From: Portulaca oleracea
Lineage: Eukaryota; Streptophyta; Magnoliopsida; Caryophyllales; Portulacaceae
Length of the DNA: 64,000 nt
Assembly: GCA_029582165.1 (NCBI GenBank)
Contig: CM055883.1
Span: 19,934,501 to 19,998,500, forward strand
Reading direction: 5' to 3'
Below, in pieces: positions 1 through 12,237 of this stretch; within the stretch, counting starts at the first letter, position 1; each line of letters starts with the position of its first letter. The position numbers and the translations under genes are program-made. The notes under the pieces were generated by a model, which saw only the letters and a program-made list of their open reading frames with translations, ran no database searches and was not told the origin of the DNA.

Positions 1-134
1 AAATATTATTCATGAAACGTATGATCGATTTCCTTAAAGAGTTTTCAAAGGTTAAACCCCAGCAGAAACCACCAAATCACACCACAATCCGCGTGGACGT
101 TCGGAAGCCCGAACGGCGAGGCAAATTGTCCACA
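1..134 (+). repeat. 3' end of the 5' LTR of the Tat-like element
   Basis: Nearly identical to 21367-21500, with only scattered substitutions, and ends in the same TGTCCACA. The LTR body lies upstream of the window, so the 5' target duplication cannot be checked. Confidence 0.85.
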
Positions 135-137
135 GGA

Positions 138-160
138 TTTTTGACAACTCCACTAGGGAG
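138..160 (+). other. Degenerate primer binding site of the Tat-like element
   Basis: Four bases after the LTR end comes TTTTTGACAACTCCACTAGGG. It resembles the TGGCGACTCCACTGGGGA-type sequence I recall downstream of Tat/Ogre LTRs, with about three G-to-A-type differences. Position and similarity support a primer binding site. The priming tRNA (reported as tRNA-Arg for Ogre) is from general knowledge and not proven here. Confidence 0.55.
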
Positions 161-650
161 TTTTTCTTAAAGTGGGTAAAACTTGAAAAACGTTTAGTGT
201 GCTTTAAAAGTTTTGGAAGGAAAATAAATTTTTATTTTATATTATTAGGTCATTCTTTTTAGGCATAAAGCATTGCATATACCGGGGCACTCCCTTGACG
301 TGGAACCTGTCGTAGGAGCACATAAATCGACGGTATTAGGTTTTTCTTTTTAACCACAAAAAATAACCCATGGGATGCCGAACCGACTATACTCAATTGG
401 TGCCTTTCCACCGATAGAGCATTAGTCACCACATCTACTCATGCATCACTCTATGAGTTCTTCGCTCGAGCCTCCAAGAGCAACACCCCACACATTCAAG
501 TTGCCTTTACAACAAGAATGCACGGGGGCGAGTACATGAGCTGCTAAGCCTTATCCAGCTAATAAACCCTTTTCTACATAGAGCCTTGGTTTAGGATACC
601 CCTTGTTCATATGTATGCTATGTGCTATGTGTTTAAATTCGTGTAAAGAG
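161..650. other. Tat-like element 5' leader, non-coding
   Basis: No reading frame or repeat that I can support. It is AT-rich leader sequence between the primer site and the first repeat array. Confidence 0.5.
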
Positions 651-2650
651 TCGACCCAAGTCTAAAGATGTTGTCCTAGTCCATATAGTAGTCATTGGGT
701 TGAGAAGAGTCATGTTTACCAACTAAGTTAATTAACCTCAAAAATTGTGGTTAGCCCAATGGTTGGGCCCGTTTATCTATAAAGGTTAATTTCCTTGGTT
801 CATAAAGTAAACTCAACTCGCCTTTGATGATTTTATATGGCCCTTTATGACATCTTCTTAACTAAAGGTCCAATAAACCTGATTAAAGTCAAAACAAAGT
901 TAGTGGGTAAAGTCTTAGATTGTATAATAATCACCGGCCTAGAGTAAATTAATTTATCGAGTTAATTATCGAATCTGTCACACCTTTGGCCGGCCCATGG
1001 ATAGGCCCAACCATATCAGATTTGACAATTAAGTCCATAAATCAATTATAGCTCGCGCATTGTTGGTTTTATTCAGTCCTTTATGATACCTACTTTTTGG
1101 TAATTAAATAAATAAAAAGCGAAGTAGAAAGAAGGGTCGTCGGTCATGTCAATCATTATTTTAGTCCGCATAGCAGTCAACATGGCTCGAATTAAGTCTG
1201 AGTCGGTAGCCCAAATTACGGATTCTCCTTGAAACGGTCCGCCTATGGATGGGGCCCATCTGAATTGAGAAACACTGATTTGTGCTCCTTGACTTAGGCT
1301 TGATTCGCCATGCTTGACTTTATTCGGCCTCTTGTAATGATTAATTGTCCTTAGGTAAAAAAAAAATCTGACTACAAATCAAACAAAGTTTGCAAACAAT
1401 GTCTTAGACTGTGTAATAGTCACTAGGCTTAAGTAAATTGATTTATCGATTTAATTATCAAATCCATCACACTTATGGCCGGCCAGTGGTTAGGCCCAAC
1501 CATACTGGATTTGGCAATTGACTCTATAAATTAGTTTAACTCGCTTATTGTTGACCTTATTCAATCCTCTATATTATTGCTTTCCATGAGTTAATAAAAT
1601 AAAACTTGTACAACATGTCTAAGTTTGTTGTGTCTTTACCACGTGTTTTGGTTTGTTGTGTCTTTGCCACGTGTTTAAGTTTGTTGAGTCTGTACCACGT
1701 GTTTTAGTTTGTTGTGTCTTTGCCACATGTTTGAGTTTGTCGAGTCTTTGTTACGTGGAAATGTGTGTTTGTGTAAATACGTGTTTGAGTCTTTGTTAGG
1801 TTTTTGTTAACACGTATTTTGATTATTTGGTAAGTGTAAATATGTGTTTGTATTTGTGGTTGTTGTGTCTTCATTAGAGTCGGATCTAATTTTGAGATAT
1901 TGTTTTAATCCGCGTAATAATCGTTGGGTTTGAGAAGAAATGAATTTATAAACTCAATTAATTAACCTTAAATTTTATGGTCGGCTTGGTTGTGAGGCCA
2001 ATCCGTTTCAAAGGTTAACTGACCTTGTTTATCGATTCATTTTAACTCATCTTTGATGATTTTATTCGACCCTTTTCAATATTCTCTTACTTAGGGTCCA
2101 AAGAAAATTAATTAATAATTAAACAAAGTCAGTGTGTGTTGTTCTAGCCCACGTAATAGTCTCAAGGTTAGAGAAAATAAATTTATGAGCCTGATTATTA
2201 AGTCTAAAACAAAATCTATGGTCGGCCTGTTGGTAAGCCCATCCATGGTGGAATTAATAATTGAGCTTATAAGTCTATTTTAACTCACCTTTTGATGGCT
2301 TTATTCGGTCCTTTATGACATCCGCTTTCCATGAGTTTAAATAAATAAATAAATATGTTGGAAATGAGTCTGTAAATAGAAGTCAGGTTGTCAGTCCATC
2401 GAGCATTATTCGAGTCCGCATAATAGCCAACTTAGCTTGATTTAACACAAGTTTGTTAGTTCAAGTGACGGATTCTACTTAAAATGGTTGGCTTGTGGTT
2501 TGAGCCCATCCGAATTGAGAAATACTCACTTGCGCTTTCCAACTTATGCCGGCTCGCTACATTTGACTTTATCCGGCCCTTTATAATGCTCTTGTTGTAA
2601 AAAAGTGTTGTGGTTTGTCTCAGAGTTGTATAGAGGTTAGGCATCCCTGA
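650..2650 (+). repeat. Degenerate tandem repeat, unit about 240 bp
   Basis: Landmark blocks recur: a TTAATTA-type start, then a GGCCGGCC/GGTCGGCC-like core ('tggttaggccca'), then 'aactcgcctttgatgattttat', then 'ggccctttatgac'. They begin near 735, 965, 1210, 1450, 1955, 2190 and 2470, so spacing is about 230-280 bp, with the 28-bp G-box array inserted between the fourth and fifth. Copies have diverged strongly. No coding capacity. This is a hypervariable untranslated region of the Tat-like element. Confidence 0.6.
1611..1760 (+). repeat. 28-bp minisatellite with a G-box in each unit
   Basis: Five to six head-to-tail units built around 'gtttgttgtgtctttgc' plus CACGTG. Perfect G-boxes sit at 1640-1645, 1668-1673 and 1696-1701. 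Variants are at 1612-1617 (AACATG), 1724-1729 (CACATG) and 1752-1757 (TACGTG). The spacing is exactly 28 bp throughout. CACGTG is the core site of plant bHLH and bZIP factors; any regulatory role here is inference. Confidence 0.8.
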
Positions 2651-3860
2651 GGCAGTAAATAGGTGTCTTACACGTTAGGGGGTATCATGTGATGTCTAGT
2701 AAACCCAAGTTATGGGTAATCTTTGTTTTAGAGTCTTCATGAAAGTGTCTTGCATTCTTTTAAGGGATCTTATACAGGTGTATAGGCCGTGCAAACCAGG
2801 TCATGGTGGAGTCTTTGTTTTAGAGTCTGCATGTAAGTGTCTTGCATTGTTTAGAAAGTTTCATGTAAAGGTCTAGGATGAGTCATGGGGTTAGCGTCTA
2901 CATGTAAATGTCTTTCAGACTTTAAGAAGTTTCCATACGAGGTCTAGGTCATAGGCGAGTCTTTTCTTGAGTCAATATGCGTCTGTCATTTTTAGAAAGT
3001 TCCATGTATACCCAGGTCATAGGTAAGTCCTTGAGTCATGGTGTAAGTGTCTTTCATTCTTTAGGAAGCCGCATATAGGGGTTAGGTCCTGCAAATCATA
3101 AGTGAGTCGTTGAGTCATTTCTCGGGTTAGCACGTAAGGGTTTTTCAGTCATTAGAGAGTCGCATGTAAGGTCTGTGTCATAGATGATCCGTTCTTAAGT
3201 CAATGTGAGTCTTTTTCACTTTTTTTAGAAAGTCCAAAATAAAACCCATGTCATGGGTGGGTCGTTAGGTCATTTCTTGAGTCAGCAGGTAAGTATCTTC
3301 ATTCCTTAGAAAATCTCATATAGGTCTAAGTCATGGGTAGGTCCTTCTCTAAGTCAGCATGTGTCTTTCACTTTAAGGTTGTCAATTGCAAACCCATGTC
3401 ATAGGTGTGTCTTTGTCTAGAGTTAGCATATAAGTGTTTTTCTTTTTGTAGAAATTCTAGTATAAGGTCTAACTCATGGGTAAGTACATGTCTAGAGTTG
3501 TCATGTAGATACCTGTCTTTTTGTTTAGGAAGTCTAGCGTACACCCATGTCATGGGTGGGTCTTTTTTATGTGTTGGCATATCGTGTGAGTGTCTTTCTC
3601 TTTTTAAGAAGTCTAGTGTAAGGGTCCACATAGAGGCATTTGTATTTTAGGATTTCTCTTATAGATTTTAGGACATATAGACCCATGTCGTGGGTAAGTC
3701 TTTCCCTTAAGTCAGTATATCGAAGTCTTGCATCCTAAGAAATCCCATGTAGGTCAGTTAGCATATTCAAACCTATGTCCTGGGTGAGTCTCTCTCGAGT
3801 CAGCATATAAGCATATTTCATTTTTAGGAGGTCCATATAGGTCCATTTAGGACATGCATG
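2650..3860 (+). repeat. Degenerate tandem repeat, unit about 90-130 bp
   Basis: Units repeat the order 'gtcatgggtgagtctttt', 'agtcagcatgtaagtgtctttcat', 'ttaggaagtc', 'catataggtct' about ten times with strong divergence. Short open frames here are by-products of the repeat. It is a second, unrelated array in the Tat-like element. Confidence 0.6.
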
Positions 3861-3941
3861 CATTGGGATGAGTTTTTCTTTATTTTTTTCTAGTGTCAAG
3901 GTCAAGGCCTGAGCCAATAATAATGGGAGTATTGGGGCGAC

Positions 3942-4073
3942 ATGAAATTCTACAACTATAATAGATCTCGGGGACATGACACAGAGAATTGTTCGGCTTT
4001 GAAGAATAAGATTGAAGACATGGTCCAGTTAGGGAACTGCCTCTACCAAAAGAAGCACAAAGGACCAATTTGA
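3942..4073 (+). pseudogene. Gag relic of the Tat-like element (zinc-knuckle region)
   Basis: A 44-codon open stretch reads MKFYNYNRSRGHDTENC followed by an acidic/basic segment ending in LYQKKHKGPI and a TGA. The H-D-T-x-x-C half and the following leucine/lysine stretch are typical of the gag knuckle of plant Ty3 Tat elements. Where a cysteine and a histidine are usual I see Tyr and Asn, so the zinc site is destroyed. Nothing upstream or downstream continues the frame. It is on the same strand as the LTRs. This is the only coding trace left in this element. Confidence 0.6.
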
Positions 4074-4379
4074 GCATGAATTCCCCACACGAAGACAAAT
4101 CCGGAGGGCACATTATCGAAAGGAGCTTTAGAGTTATCAAGGGTCCTGGTTGTCAAGCATTTCATTTCCGAAGTCTGTTAGAGTTAAGAGTTAGTTCTTC
4201 GTTCATTTCTTCGATTTAGTTACTCTTGTCACTATTTGTTCAAATAGAATTTCGTACTTGTACTTCTGATTTGAGTTGAAAGGTTCTCTCGTCCATTCAC
4301 CATCCTTACCAACCAAGTCTGGAAAATTCACCTTATCTTATCCTTCCATTTTTGTCTTGCACCTCATTCCTATCCCTTT

Positions 4380-6350
4380 GGTTTCGTGAATCCAAGGTTA
4401 GAGAGAAAAGAGAGAAATTCAAAAGAAAAAAAGAGTGATAAAAAAAAGAGTGAAAAACTATGGAGTGGCTGGTTTGAAAACCTCGTTGAGGCAAACCAAG
4501 CAAAAGGAGAGAATAAAACCGATGAGAGAAGTCAGCCTGTACCCTCATCCAGCAGACAGAGTAGAAGGAGAGAACGTCGTTAGAAATGACCAAATCCCAT
4601 AATCTCTATGAAGTGAGTGCTCCTTATTACAAATCTCGCAGCTTAACAATGTGCCGAGGACAGGGGGCTTCCACCTCACTTTCATTTCACCACCCACATT
4701 ACCGTCATTTTTTCTTCCAATCTCGACTTACCTGTCATTTACATTTCTAGCCTTTTCCATCAAACCTCAATCTTTTCAAAACCCTTTCATTCATTAAACC
4801 AAATCCCAAAAGGTGTGCTATGACGAAGGAGAATAGGAGGCAATCCATGCAGATTAAGTTCGAAAAAAGTGAAAGCAAAAAAAAAGAAAAAAAGAGGGTG
4901 AAAGCAAGAAGGAAAAAAATAAAGAGAGATATCAAAAAAAAAAAGAGGAAAAGGAAAAGGAAGAACAAAAAAAAAAAACGGGGAAAGAAACAAAAGAAAA
5001 GAAGAAGAAGGGGGGGGGGAGAATAAAAAGTTAGAAGGCAGAAATAAGAGTCATGCACACCGAAAAAATCTCATGAACCTTGCCCATCTCAAACATTTCC
5101 TATCTCAAATCTTCACCTCATCATCCATACACGTTATCATACCTTTCAGCCTTCATAATCATCCATACACCTTAGCAAGACTTTCAACCTTGAATAACAT
5201 TCCCCATCTTTCAATGACCATCCATAACCCATATATAAACCCTCAACCGTTCAAAACCATCTTTTGAGCCATTATGCCTTCCTCGAGGCACTACCCATCA
5301 AAGTTGCGCTTAAAGAACTACGGTTGGCCTGATTCCACCTTGGACACGTAGGAGAACCTCTTCGAGGCCCGACTAATACCTTTTCACTTTAGAGAGCATT
5401 CTTCATCTAATAAATTGGTCCTTGAGAGAATAAAAAAAGAGAGAAAATAAAAAGCTAGTCCGAAAACCCACTTGGGCGAGCTAGGCAAAAGGAGAGGAAA
5501 CCCTGGATTTCTATCACTACCATCAACCCTCCATTTACTTTTTTCTCGTCAGACTTGGACATCATTCCATCACCCATGTTCCAACCTTTTCCCAAGAGAT
5601 GATGTCTACCCCATTTGACCATCTCTTCACCCTTTCAAGACACCATCGTCCTTAAGTGTCTCTTTATCCCCTTGTTATAACCTTCTTTTTTTTTTCCCGA
5701 GAGATGATGTCTATCCCTTTTGACCATCTCTCATTCCTTTTTAAGGCACGCTCATTCTTAAGTGTCTCCACATCCCATTCATTAATAATACCTCCCCCAT
5801 CATCTCTTTCACCAAACACTTTCTAACCAACCTCTTTAGCCTTTTCATCTCATCTCACCCTGTTAAAGACTTTTTTTCAGCTCGATAATTAATGCAAGTA
5901 TGATGCTTTTTTCTTAATGCCCACTCTCAGCATACATGTGTGTGTCTCACTTCTGAACAAGAGCAAAAGCGGTCTACATCAGATCAGCGGCTAACTAGCG
6001 ACATATGCAATCATGAACAAACTCAGAGATAAGCTACTCTAAACTGGGGGCTCGCGCTACCTTTGTCACCATCGTTCATAGTTTCTAAGAGAGACACCTA
6101 CTCCCTATTCTACAAGGTCTTGGATCTTCATTCTCATTGACGTCCTAATAGTGGTCTCGAAAGAAAAGGAAAGAAAAAAGAAGAAGAGAGAGGAAAAAAA
6201 GAAAAGAATGAAAAAGAAAAATGAAAGAAAAAGGAAAAGGAAAAGGAAACGGAAAAAGAGAAAAGAGAAAAAAAAATAAAGAAGAAAAAAAGAAAAGAAA
6301 AGAGAGGCTAACTTGGAAACCCTTTCGGCAAGTTAGGCAAAAGGAGAGAT
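4380..6350 (+). repeat. Three dispersed purine-tract modules
   Basis: A long A/G-only tract followed by 'aaaacc(c)...gag/caag...aggcaaaaggagag' occurs at about 4395-4515, 5425-5495 and 6160-6350. A fourth pure purine tract is at 4850-5025. Between modules are C/T-rich stretches with 'gagatgatgtctacccc...ttgaccatctct' duplicated at about 5597 and 5700. The lysine/arginine- and phenylalanine-rich frames here are composition artefacts. I see no gene between 4074 and 6450. Confidence 0.5.
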
Positions 6351-6439
6351 CGAGACTCACAGCTAAGGACATACCAGATTTTCATCAGTGCAGCACAAGA
6401 AGCAATGTCTCCTTCTATTCCATGGTCTTCATGTATCAT

Positions 6440-6722
6440 ATCGTCGGTCTAAATCAGACTGAAGGCTTGCAAATCTCCAAGATGCCCTCCAAAGCAAGAC
6501 AATGTCATCTAGAGTCTAAATCAGACTAGGAGCTTGCAAAGCCCCAAGTTGCTCTCTAAAGAAGGACAATGTCATCCAGAGTCTAAATCAGACTGGGGGC
6601 TTGCAAATCCCCAAGTTGTTCTCCATAGTAGGACAGTATCATCAAGAGTCTGCGCCAAACCGGGGGCTTGTCGTACATCAATGTAGGTTTGCAAGCAAGC
6701 ATCCACATGGCCATTCAAGAAG
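6440..6722 (+). repeat. 67-bp tandem repeat, four units
   Basis: The word CAGACT(GGGGG)CTTGCAAA starts at 6455, 6522 and 6589, with a diverged copy at 6656: exactly 67 bp each time. The 'actgggggct' core also appears singly at about 6042 and 7164, which suggests the array grew from a scattered motif. Confidence 0.8.
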
Positions 6723-7269
6723 CACATCCTTCAAGCCTAGCGCCTCCATCATCATTCCTTGTCACATGGATCGAATGTTCCTCATCCAAGAATTTTCCTG
6801 AAATTCCCCCACAAGTGGCCTTGATTCTTAGGAAGTCATTATCTTAGGAAAAGCATTGTCTAAAAAAAAAGAGTCGGGGAGTTACCTGCATATAGAATTG
6901 CATGTTTAGAATCATAAAGCGTCATGTGTTTGTCGTGTCTAAGCATAATAGGTTTACATTGTATCCATAAAGTGTGTCAAAATCACATGGAGTTAGTTTG
7001 TCTTGCATAGAGTCAGTTTGTCATACATAAAGTCAATAGTCATGCATAAATGCATAGTTGCATAAAAAAATGCATTGTTTGGGGAAGAGTCCAGTTGCAT
7101 GTATACCTGCATATCAGAAAAAAAAGACAACAAAGAAGTGCCACATCGTTCCAGAATGCAGCACTGGGGGCTGGTTGAGCCCATATGTCATCTCATTCAG
7201 GAAGGGTTTCTTATCACTAAGAGCAAGATTAAAGCAACCTCTAATCCAACTTTTGCAGATCAAGCTGGC

Positions 7270-7680
7270 ATCCAATCAAGTCATAAATCGATTGTTCGAC
7301 ACGAAGGATAAAATCTTCCTCAGCCAGACATGAATGACGATTGTCTGACACAAAGGACAAAATATTCATCATCCGTCAGACACGAATGGCGATAGTCTGA
7401 CACGAAGCGCAAAATTCATCTTCATCCGCTAGACACGAATGGCGATTGTCCGATACGAAGGACAAAATTCATCTTCATCCGCCAGACACGAATCGCGATT
7501 ATCCAACACGAAGGACAAACTCGTCATTTGCCTGACACGAATGGCAACTGTCCGATACGAAGAACAAAATCTTCATCATCCGCCAGAGACGAATGGCGAT
7601 TGTCCGACACGAAGGACACATTCCTTATCTTCCAAACTCGAACGGCACCTGTCCGACACGAAGGACATATTCTTCACATG
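7270..7680 (+). repeat. About 50-bp tandem repeat, eight units
   Basis: Units read 'gacacgaatggcgattgtc' then 'cgacacgaaggac'. The second word starts at 7298, 7345, 7397, 7451, 7504, 7553, 7605 and 7654 (steps of 47-54 bp). Frames through it are open only because the unit lacks stops. Confidence 0.8.
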
Positions 7681-8150
7681 ACTGATACGGATCAGCGACC
7701 GAGCGAAATTCAAGAATCTGTGTTCCCCAAGGGGAATTCCAAACTCATGCAGCCATGAGCAAAGAAGATGTTGGCATCTATGCGCTTAAAGCAAAATTTG
7801 AAGTATCACCTACGTTAAATTCAACTTAAAGTGCTAAAACAAGCAGTAGCATGCAAGTCATTTCATCGATAACATGCTATAAAAATAAGCTTGTAGAAGA
7901 AGTAAAGCATACTGAGGTACGAGAGCAGAAGAAGCCATCGCTTTTCAATAGAAGCCAAAAATACCTAAAAGGAAGAAAATCTAGAAAACAAGAAGAAGGC
8001 CAAGAAGAAGCTCCAATTTATAATCACAAGAGCTCGGTTCACCCATTCACGCGCTAGGCCCTCATTTGCATAGGCTCAATTTTGATCGGCCTTGGGGCTA
8101 TATACAATAATTGCAAACAAGTTGGTCTCATGCATGACCTCCAAAAGCTA
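7681..8150. other. Unassigned Tat-like internal sequence
   Basis: I see no supported gene or repeat here. It is non-coding sequence between two arrays of the same element. Confidence 0.4.
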
Positions 8151-8151
8151 G

Positions 8152-8346
8152 AGTGAATGCAAAGATTCCTCTCATTTCTCTAGTGTCCGGCCGACCTAGG
8201 GAAAGAAGGAGCCTTTGTCTTTTCTCCATGCTTGTTGTAAAGGGCTCAAGCGAATGCAAAGATTCCTCTCTTTTCTCTAGCGTCCGGCCGACCTAGGGAA
8301 ATAAGGAGCCTTTGTCTTTTCTCTATGCTTGTTTCTAAGGGCTCGA
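8152..8346 (+). repeat. Direct duplication, unit about 97 bp
   Basis: The block beginning 'gaatgcaaagattcctctc', containing 'gtccggccgacctaggga' and ending at 'gggctc' occurs twice in tandem with a few substitutions. Confidence 0.75.
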
Positions 8347-8439
8347 GCTTATACATTTTCAAGGATGAGCACGGCTAAGTGTGCCCAATAAAGAGAGGTG
8401 GTCTTCTCAAGAGTGGTGCATCAAGTTCCCAAATAAGAG

Positions 8440-8784
8440 CGTTTTTTCAGTGATCGTGCTGACATAATCTAAGAAAAATAAGAGCCATTGACATCGCGAT
8501 CGGTGAAGTCCTTCGACATTGAATTGCCATCATCCTCATCATCAATGGCTTCCAGCCTCGCGTCTGTTTAGTCCCGGCATCTGGCCTCGTGTCCAATTTG
8601 TCATCATCATCAAAAATCCAAATACAGGGTAGCCCATCGACGTAAGTCCCCATCAGCATCAGAGCTACCGGCAGAGTTTCGGCGAAGTCTCAACATCAGG
8701 GCCATCGGCAGAGTTTCGATGAACTCCCTTTGGCCTCCAGCTTTGCGTCTGGTTGGTCGGCTTCCAGCTTCACGTCTGGGTTAG
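8440..8784 (+). repeat. Tandem repeat split by insertion A (left part)
   Basis: Short units 'gccatcggcagagtttcg(a/g)tgaagtctc' and 'cttccagcttcacgtctggg' recur here. They continue beyond insertion A at 18482-18720 with the same units. The two parts join at the TCTGG target site, which confirms that the array pre-dates A. Confidence 0.65.
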
Positions 8785-8789
8785 TCTGG
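8785..8789. other. Target-site duplication of element A (left copy, TCTGG)
   Basis: TCTGG directly before the left LTR is repeated at 18477-18481 directly after the right LTR. Five base pairs is the expected length for a Ty3 integrase. Confidence 0.92.
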
Positions 8790-10244
8790 TGACAGACCTA
8801 AAACATATAGGTGTCTGTGTACCGCAAGTGTACGGGTCTATGTAGTAATAAAATATCGTTCTCTCTCAGGGATTTGCGTTCAACCATGCACTGAACTAGT
8901 TCGCTACAAAAAATGCTAGGTCGATCCAAGGGTTTTGGTAAGGTTTTCTAAATTAAACTAGGAAAGCAGGAATTTTTAGGGTTTAACCAATTAATTAAAA
9001 GCATTCAGGGGAGTCAACTCTAGTCAATTAGACAAATCATCAACAATCCCGGTGCAGGTAACAAGATAATTCGAGGTCTATAATCTTTCTAGGCCTTATC
9101 ACTTCGATCTTTCGATCCTAGGTGAGTTACAGTGATTAACCTAAACATTATTTCTAACTATTTAGCTTAATCAAAGATGAGAACTGATTATAAATTGACC
9201 CTAGGCAAGAATCATTATGTCTAACTATTTTCTAAGCCTAATCAATCTACGCAATCTAATTCAAGACTCAAAATGTCGTTCTGTTGTCGAGAATCTAAAA
9301 CCAGGTATAGACTCAAATTGTCGTTCTATTGTCAAATTACCATGACATACATTACACGTAGATTAAACGATTAAAAAGGATAACCAAACACCGAGACTGT
9401 ATTCAAATTTAATCAATAGACATCGAGTTTATCCCCCAAACAAGGGAAATTAACTACTCATAATTCTAAAAGTAAACATCGCAAAGTCTAAATAAAAACA
9501 AGAAAGCATGAAAGAAGAATAGAAATAAACCATGTTCGAATTGACGGAATCGATCTCTTTGTGTCACCCGAATCGATCTCATTCGTGTTCTTCGATCACT
9601 AACAGTAATCTAATCTAATAACAATCTTTTAGAATCAATTGTAAAGTAATTGATCTAAATCTACTCTAAAGGCTGCCTAAAAATCTCTCCGAAAACTAAT
9701 GTAAAAACTGATGAAAAACGCTCGCTCCGCCAGTTGTCTTCAAACAGCGGACGTCAAACCCCTTTTATAGGGCTAGATTAGGGCACAAAACACGGCCTGC
9801 ATTTTAGAAAGGTTGGCTGCATTTTGCCCAAAAAGTGAAACTCTCCGTGTCTGAGCGCTGGCTGCGCCCAGAAAACGTCGGCTGCATTTTCTTTCTTCTC
9901 AGTTGCCAAACTTTCTGGACAAGGTGCTGGCTACGTTTTCAAAACACTACCTACACCTTGCCTACCCGCCTCAATTGGACTTGGGCCGTGTAATTTTGGG
10001 TCGTTCTTCCTTTCTTCTTCTCTTCTTCTTCAACTTCTTTTTTCATTTCTTTGATTTTTGTTATTCCTCCTCCAATTTTTCATGCTTTTTGATATAATTC
10101 CACCAATTCCTGCAAAACATACCAAACTCGCGAACAAGCGTATAAATCACAGAAATTGATATAAAAATACGAGATATCGGATATAAAAAGCATGAAACTG
10201 ACATAATTTGAGCCCTAAAAACTCTATATAGAAACAACTTATCA
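8790..10244 (-). repeat. Element A 3' LTR
   Basis: On the minus strand it starts TGATAAGTTG (at 10244) and ends GGTCTGTCA (at 8790). A TATAAAAGG promoter box lies at 9761-9769 (minus). It has one copy of the 148-bp segment that is doubled in the other LTR, and about 25 bases (near 9398-9424) that the other lacks. Confidence 0.9.
9761..9769 (-). promoter_or_regulatory. TATA box in element A 3' LTR
   Basis: TATAAAAGG on the minus strand, conserved in the other LTR at 17996-18004. It lies in the same direction as gag and downstream of the GC-rich palindromic block. Confidence 0.6.
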
Positions 10245-10283
10245 AATCCCCTCATGCTTAGCTCTTGCTTGTCCTCAAGCAAG
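10245..10283 (-). promoter_or_regulatory. Element A polypurine tract with adjoining hairpin
   Basis: Read on the minus strand: a perfect 8-bp hairpin (arms 10264-10271 and 10276-10283, four-base loop), then CTAAGCATGAGGGGATT immediately before the LTR. The tract is where plus-strand DNA synthesis starts. The hairpin with the same loop recurs at 12258-12275 and in element B. Confidence 0.65.
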
Positions 10284-12237
10284 TCAGAATTAAAAATAGG
10301 AGGGTTAGGGCTCAAACAGGAAAAACCAAGTATAAGAAGAGAAAGAGGCGGAAAGAGTTTTTGATAGGATTACAAAAACAAAATCTTAACACCCCCTCAG
10401 GCTAACCAATCTAACACATCAATTCAACAAGCAAACACAAAGATCAGTTTGGACAAGATCAAAACTCATTTTAAAAGAAAAAGGAAGAAATTTTCGAAAC
10501 CAAAAGCAGAGAACAAGTACTTCAGAAGCATAAATCCACCAACAGTCTCAAGAATAATGCAAATGTGCGTGCTTAGTTATGGACGTAAGTCATTAAAAAA
10601 GAGCAAACCTCACATAGGAAAGAATAAAAACACTCAATCACTCAAATTTCAATATGTATGTGGGTTTTCTCATACTCAAACCAATAGAAACAAACTGCAT
10701 AAGCTTGGTAAGAACCTCGCTCTCCACTACTTGTATGCAATGCACAGGTGACAATCAAAAGGACTTTATCGGGTTGTAACGGGGCTTAGGTTAGGGGGAA
10801 GGAGCGGTGACATTTGGGATTGAGGAGTTAAGAGCCATGCTTGGATTGAATTTCCATGGGTATTATACTCTAGACTCACCTTCTTCCTTAGTGTATGCAA
10901 GGAATTTCACCTTTCACCCTCAACGATATGAAACATCTCAACTGAATACAACCAAGTCAAAGTTTTTAGAAATTTAAATTGAATCTCCCTAAACACCATT
11001 TTCTTTTGGAACTCTTTTTTCCTCTCTTTTTTTTTATTTATTTTATACTTCTCTTTTTTTTTGTTTCTAATTTATGTGGGTGATTGGGGAGAAGAAAACT
11101 ATTGAATTATAACTTCGACCCCGATAATATATGAATCAACACAACCAAACACCAATTATTCAGCAAAGTGGAACTTCCAGTTTCTCCCAACTTGAAGCAA
11201 TAAGCACAATTCCTCCCAAATTTCATATTTTTGTTCACAAACACACCAAACAAACTGTTCCTCCCGAAAAAACTACAAACTCTCATTCAACCAAGCAAGG
11301 CAAAGGGATACTGAATATCAAAGGCCAAGGCTTGCATTGCCAGGGTTCAATCATGAAAGAAGGGTAAACAAAGGCTAGCCGGGGCAAAAAGAACGGTAAA
11401 TATAGTGTAGGGTAGGCTGTTTGGCTATGTAGCTTAACAAAATAAAATGAATGCCTTAATCACTTTGTCACAGTGTGCAATGCAAATATGTAGTCTCAAG
11501 CAAGATGCAAAGCAAGTTCTAGAGATGCAACTAATGGGTGAGTCACTCAGGGAATATGGAATTGATAAAAGTGATCAATTCAAAATTTAGGCAATGTGGA
11601 CTCACGGGATGGGGCTTAATCAACTAAACTTAGCCCAAAGATTTGCGGCACGCAGATTTATATTTTCTAAGATAGTCAAAGCAGTAAGATACAACTTTCA
11701 TAACTTGACTCAAAATCAGAAGATTTGAAGGAAAAGGTTTCAAAACTTTTGAGATCTAATCCAGATTTTTCTAAGTGAAGCAAGCTAAACTGAAAGTAAG
11801 AAAGGTTTACAAATCATCACCGAAGGTGTTTCCGGTTTTAATCCTAGTCCTATCCTATATTTTTTTGTTTTTAGTCTTTTCTAATTTTTTTTGGTCTTTT
11901 TCTAATTTTTATTTATATTTTTTTTTTGGATTTTTGAATAGGTGGATGTAAAAGAAAGAAAAAGAAACAAACTAGGGAAAGAAAAAGGAAAAACTTAGAA
12001 GAAAAACTTAAGAAACTAGAAAACAAAAAGAAAAAGAAAAACATAATATAAACTCAAATATAAGAAAACAAACAAGCTAAATCTAGAAAGCACACTAACT
12101 AAGCAAAGTAAAAGAAACACACAAAAAATTAGAAAAATCACACGAAAGCATGAAACAAGAAAAGGAAAGACGAAAATAAAAGAAAAATAAACGAAAAACA
12201 GAGAAATAAGAAAAATTTACAAGAAGAAATATTTTCA
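10284..12237. other. Element A 3' untranslated region, no gene
   Basis: AT-rich sequence between the post-pol ORF and the purine tract. It has long T- and A-rich runs near 11010-11060 and 11860-12230. No frame has family features. Confidence 0.6.

Noticed and set aside
4787..5058. Lysine/arginine-rich and phenylalanine-rich open frames
   Set aside because: They come from a purine-only tract read on either strand; no start context, conservation or domain.
7270..7680. Regular repeats considered as a CRISPR array
   Set aside because: Units are contiguous and diverged along their whole length, with no unique spacers, and lie in a plant retroelement.
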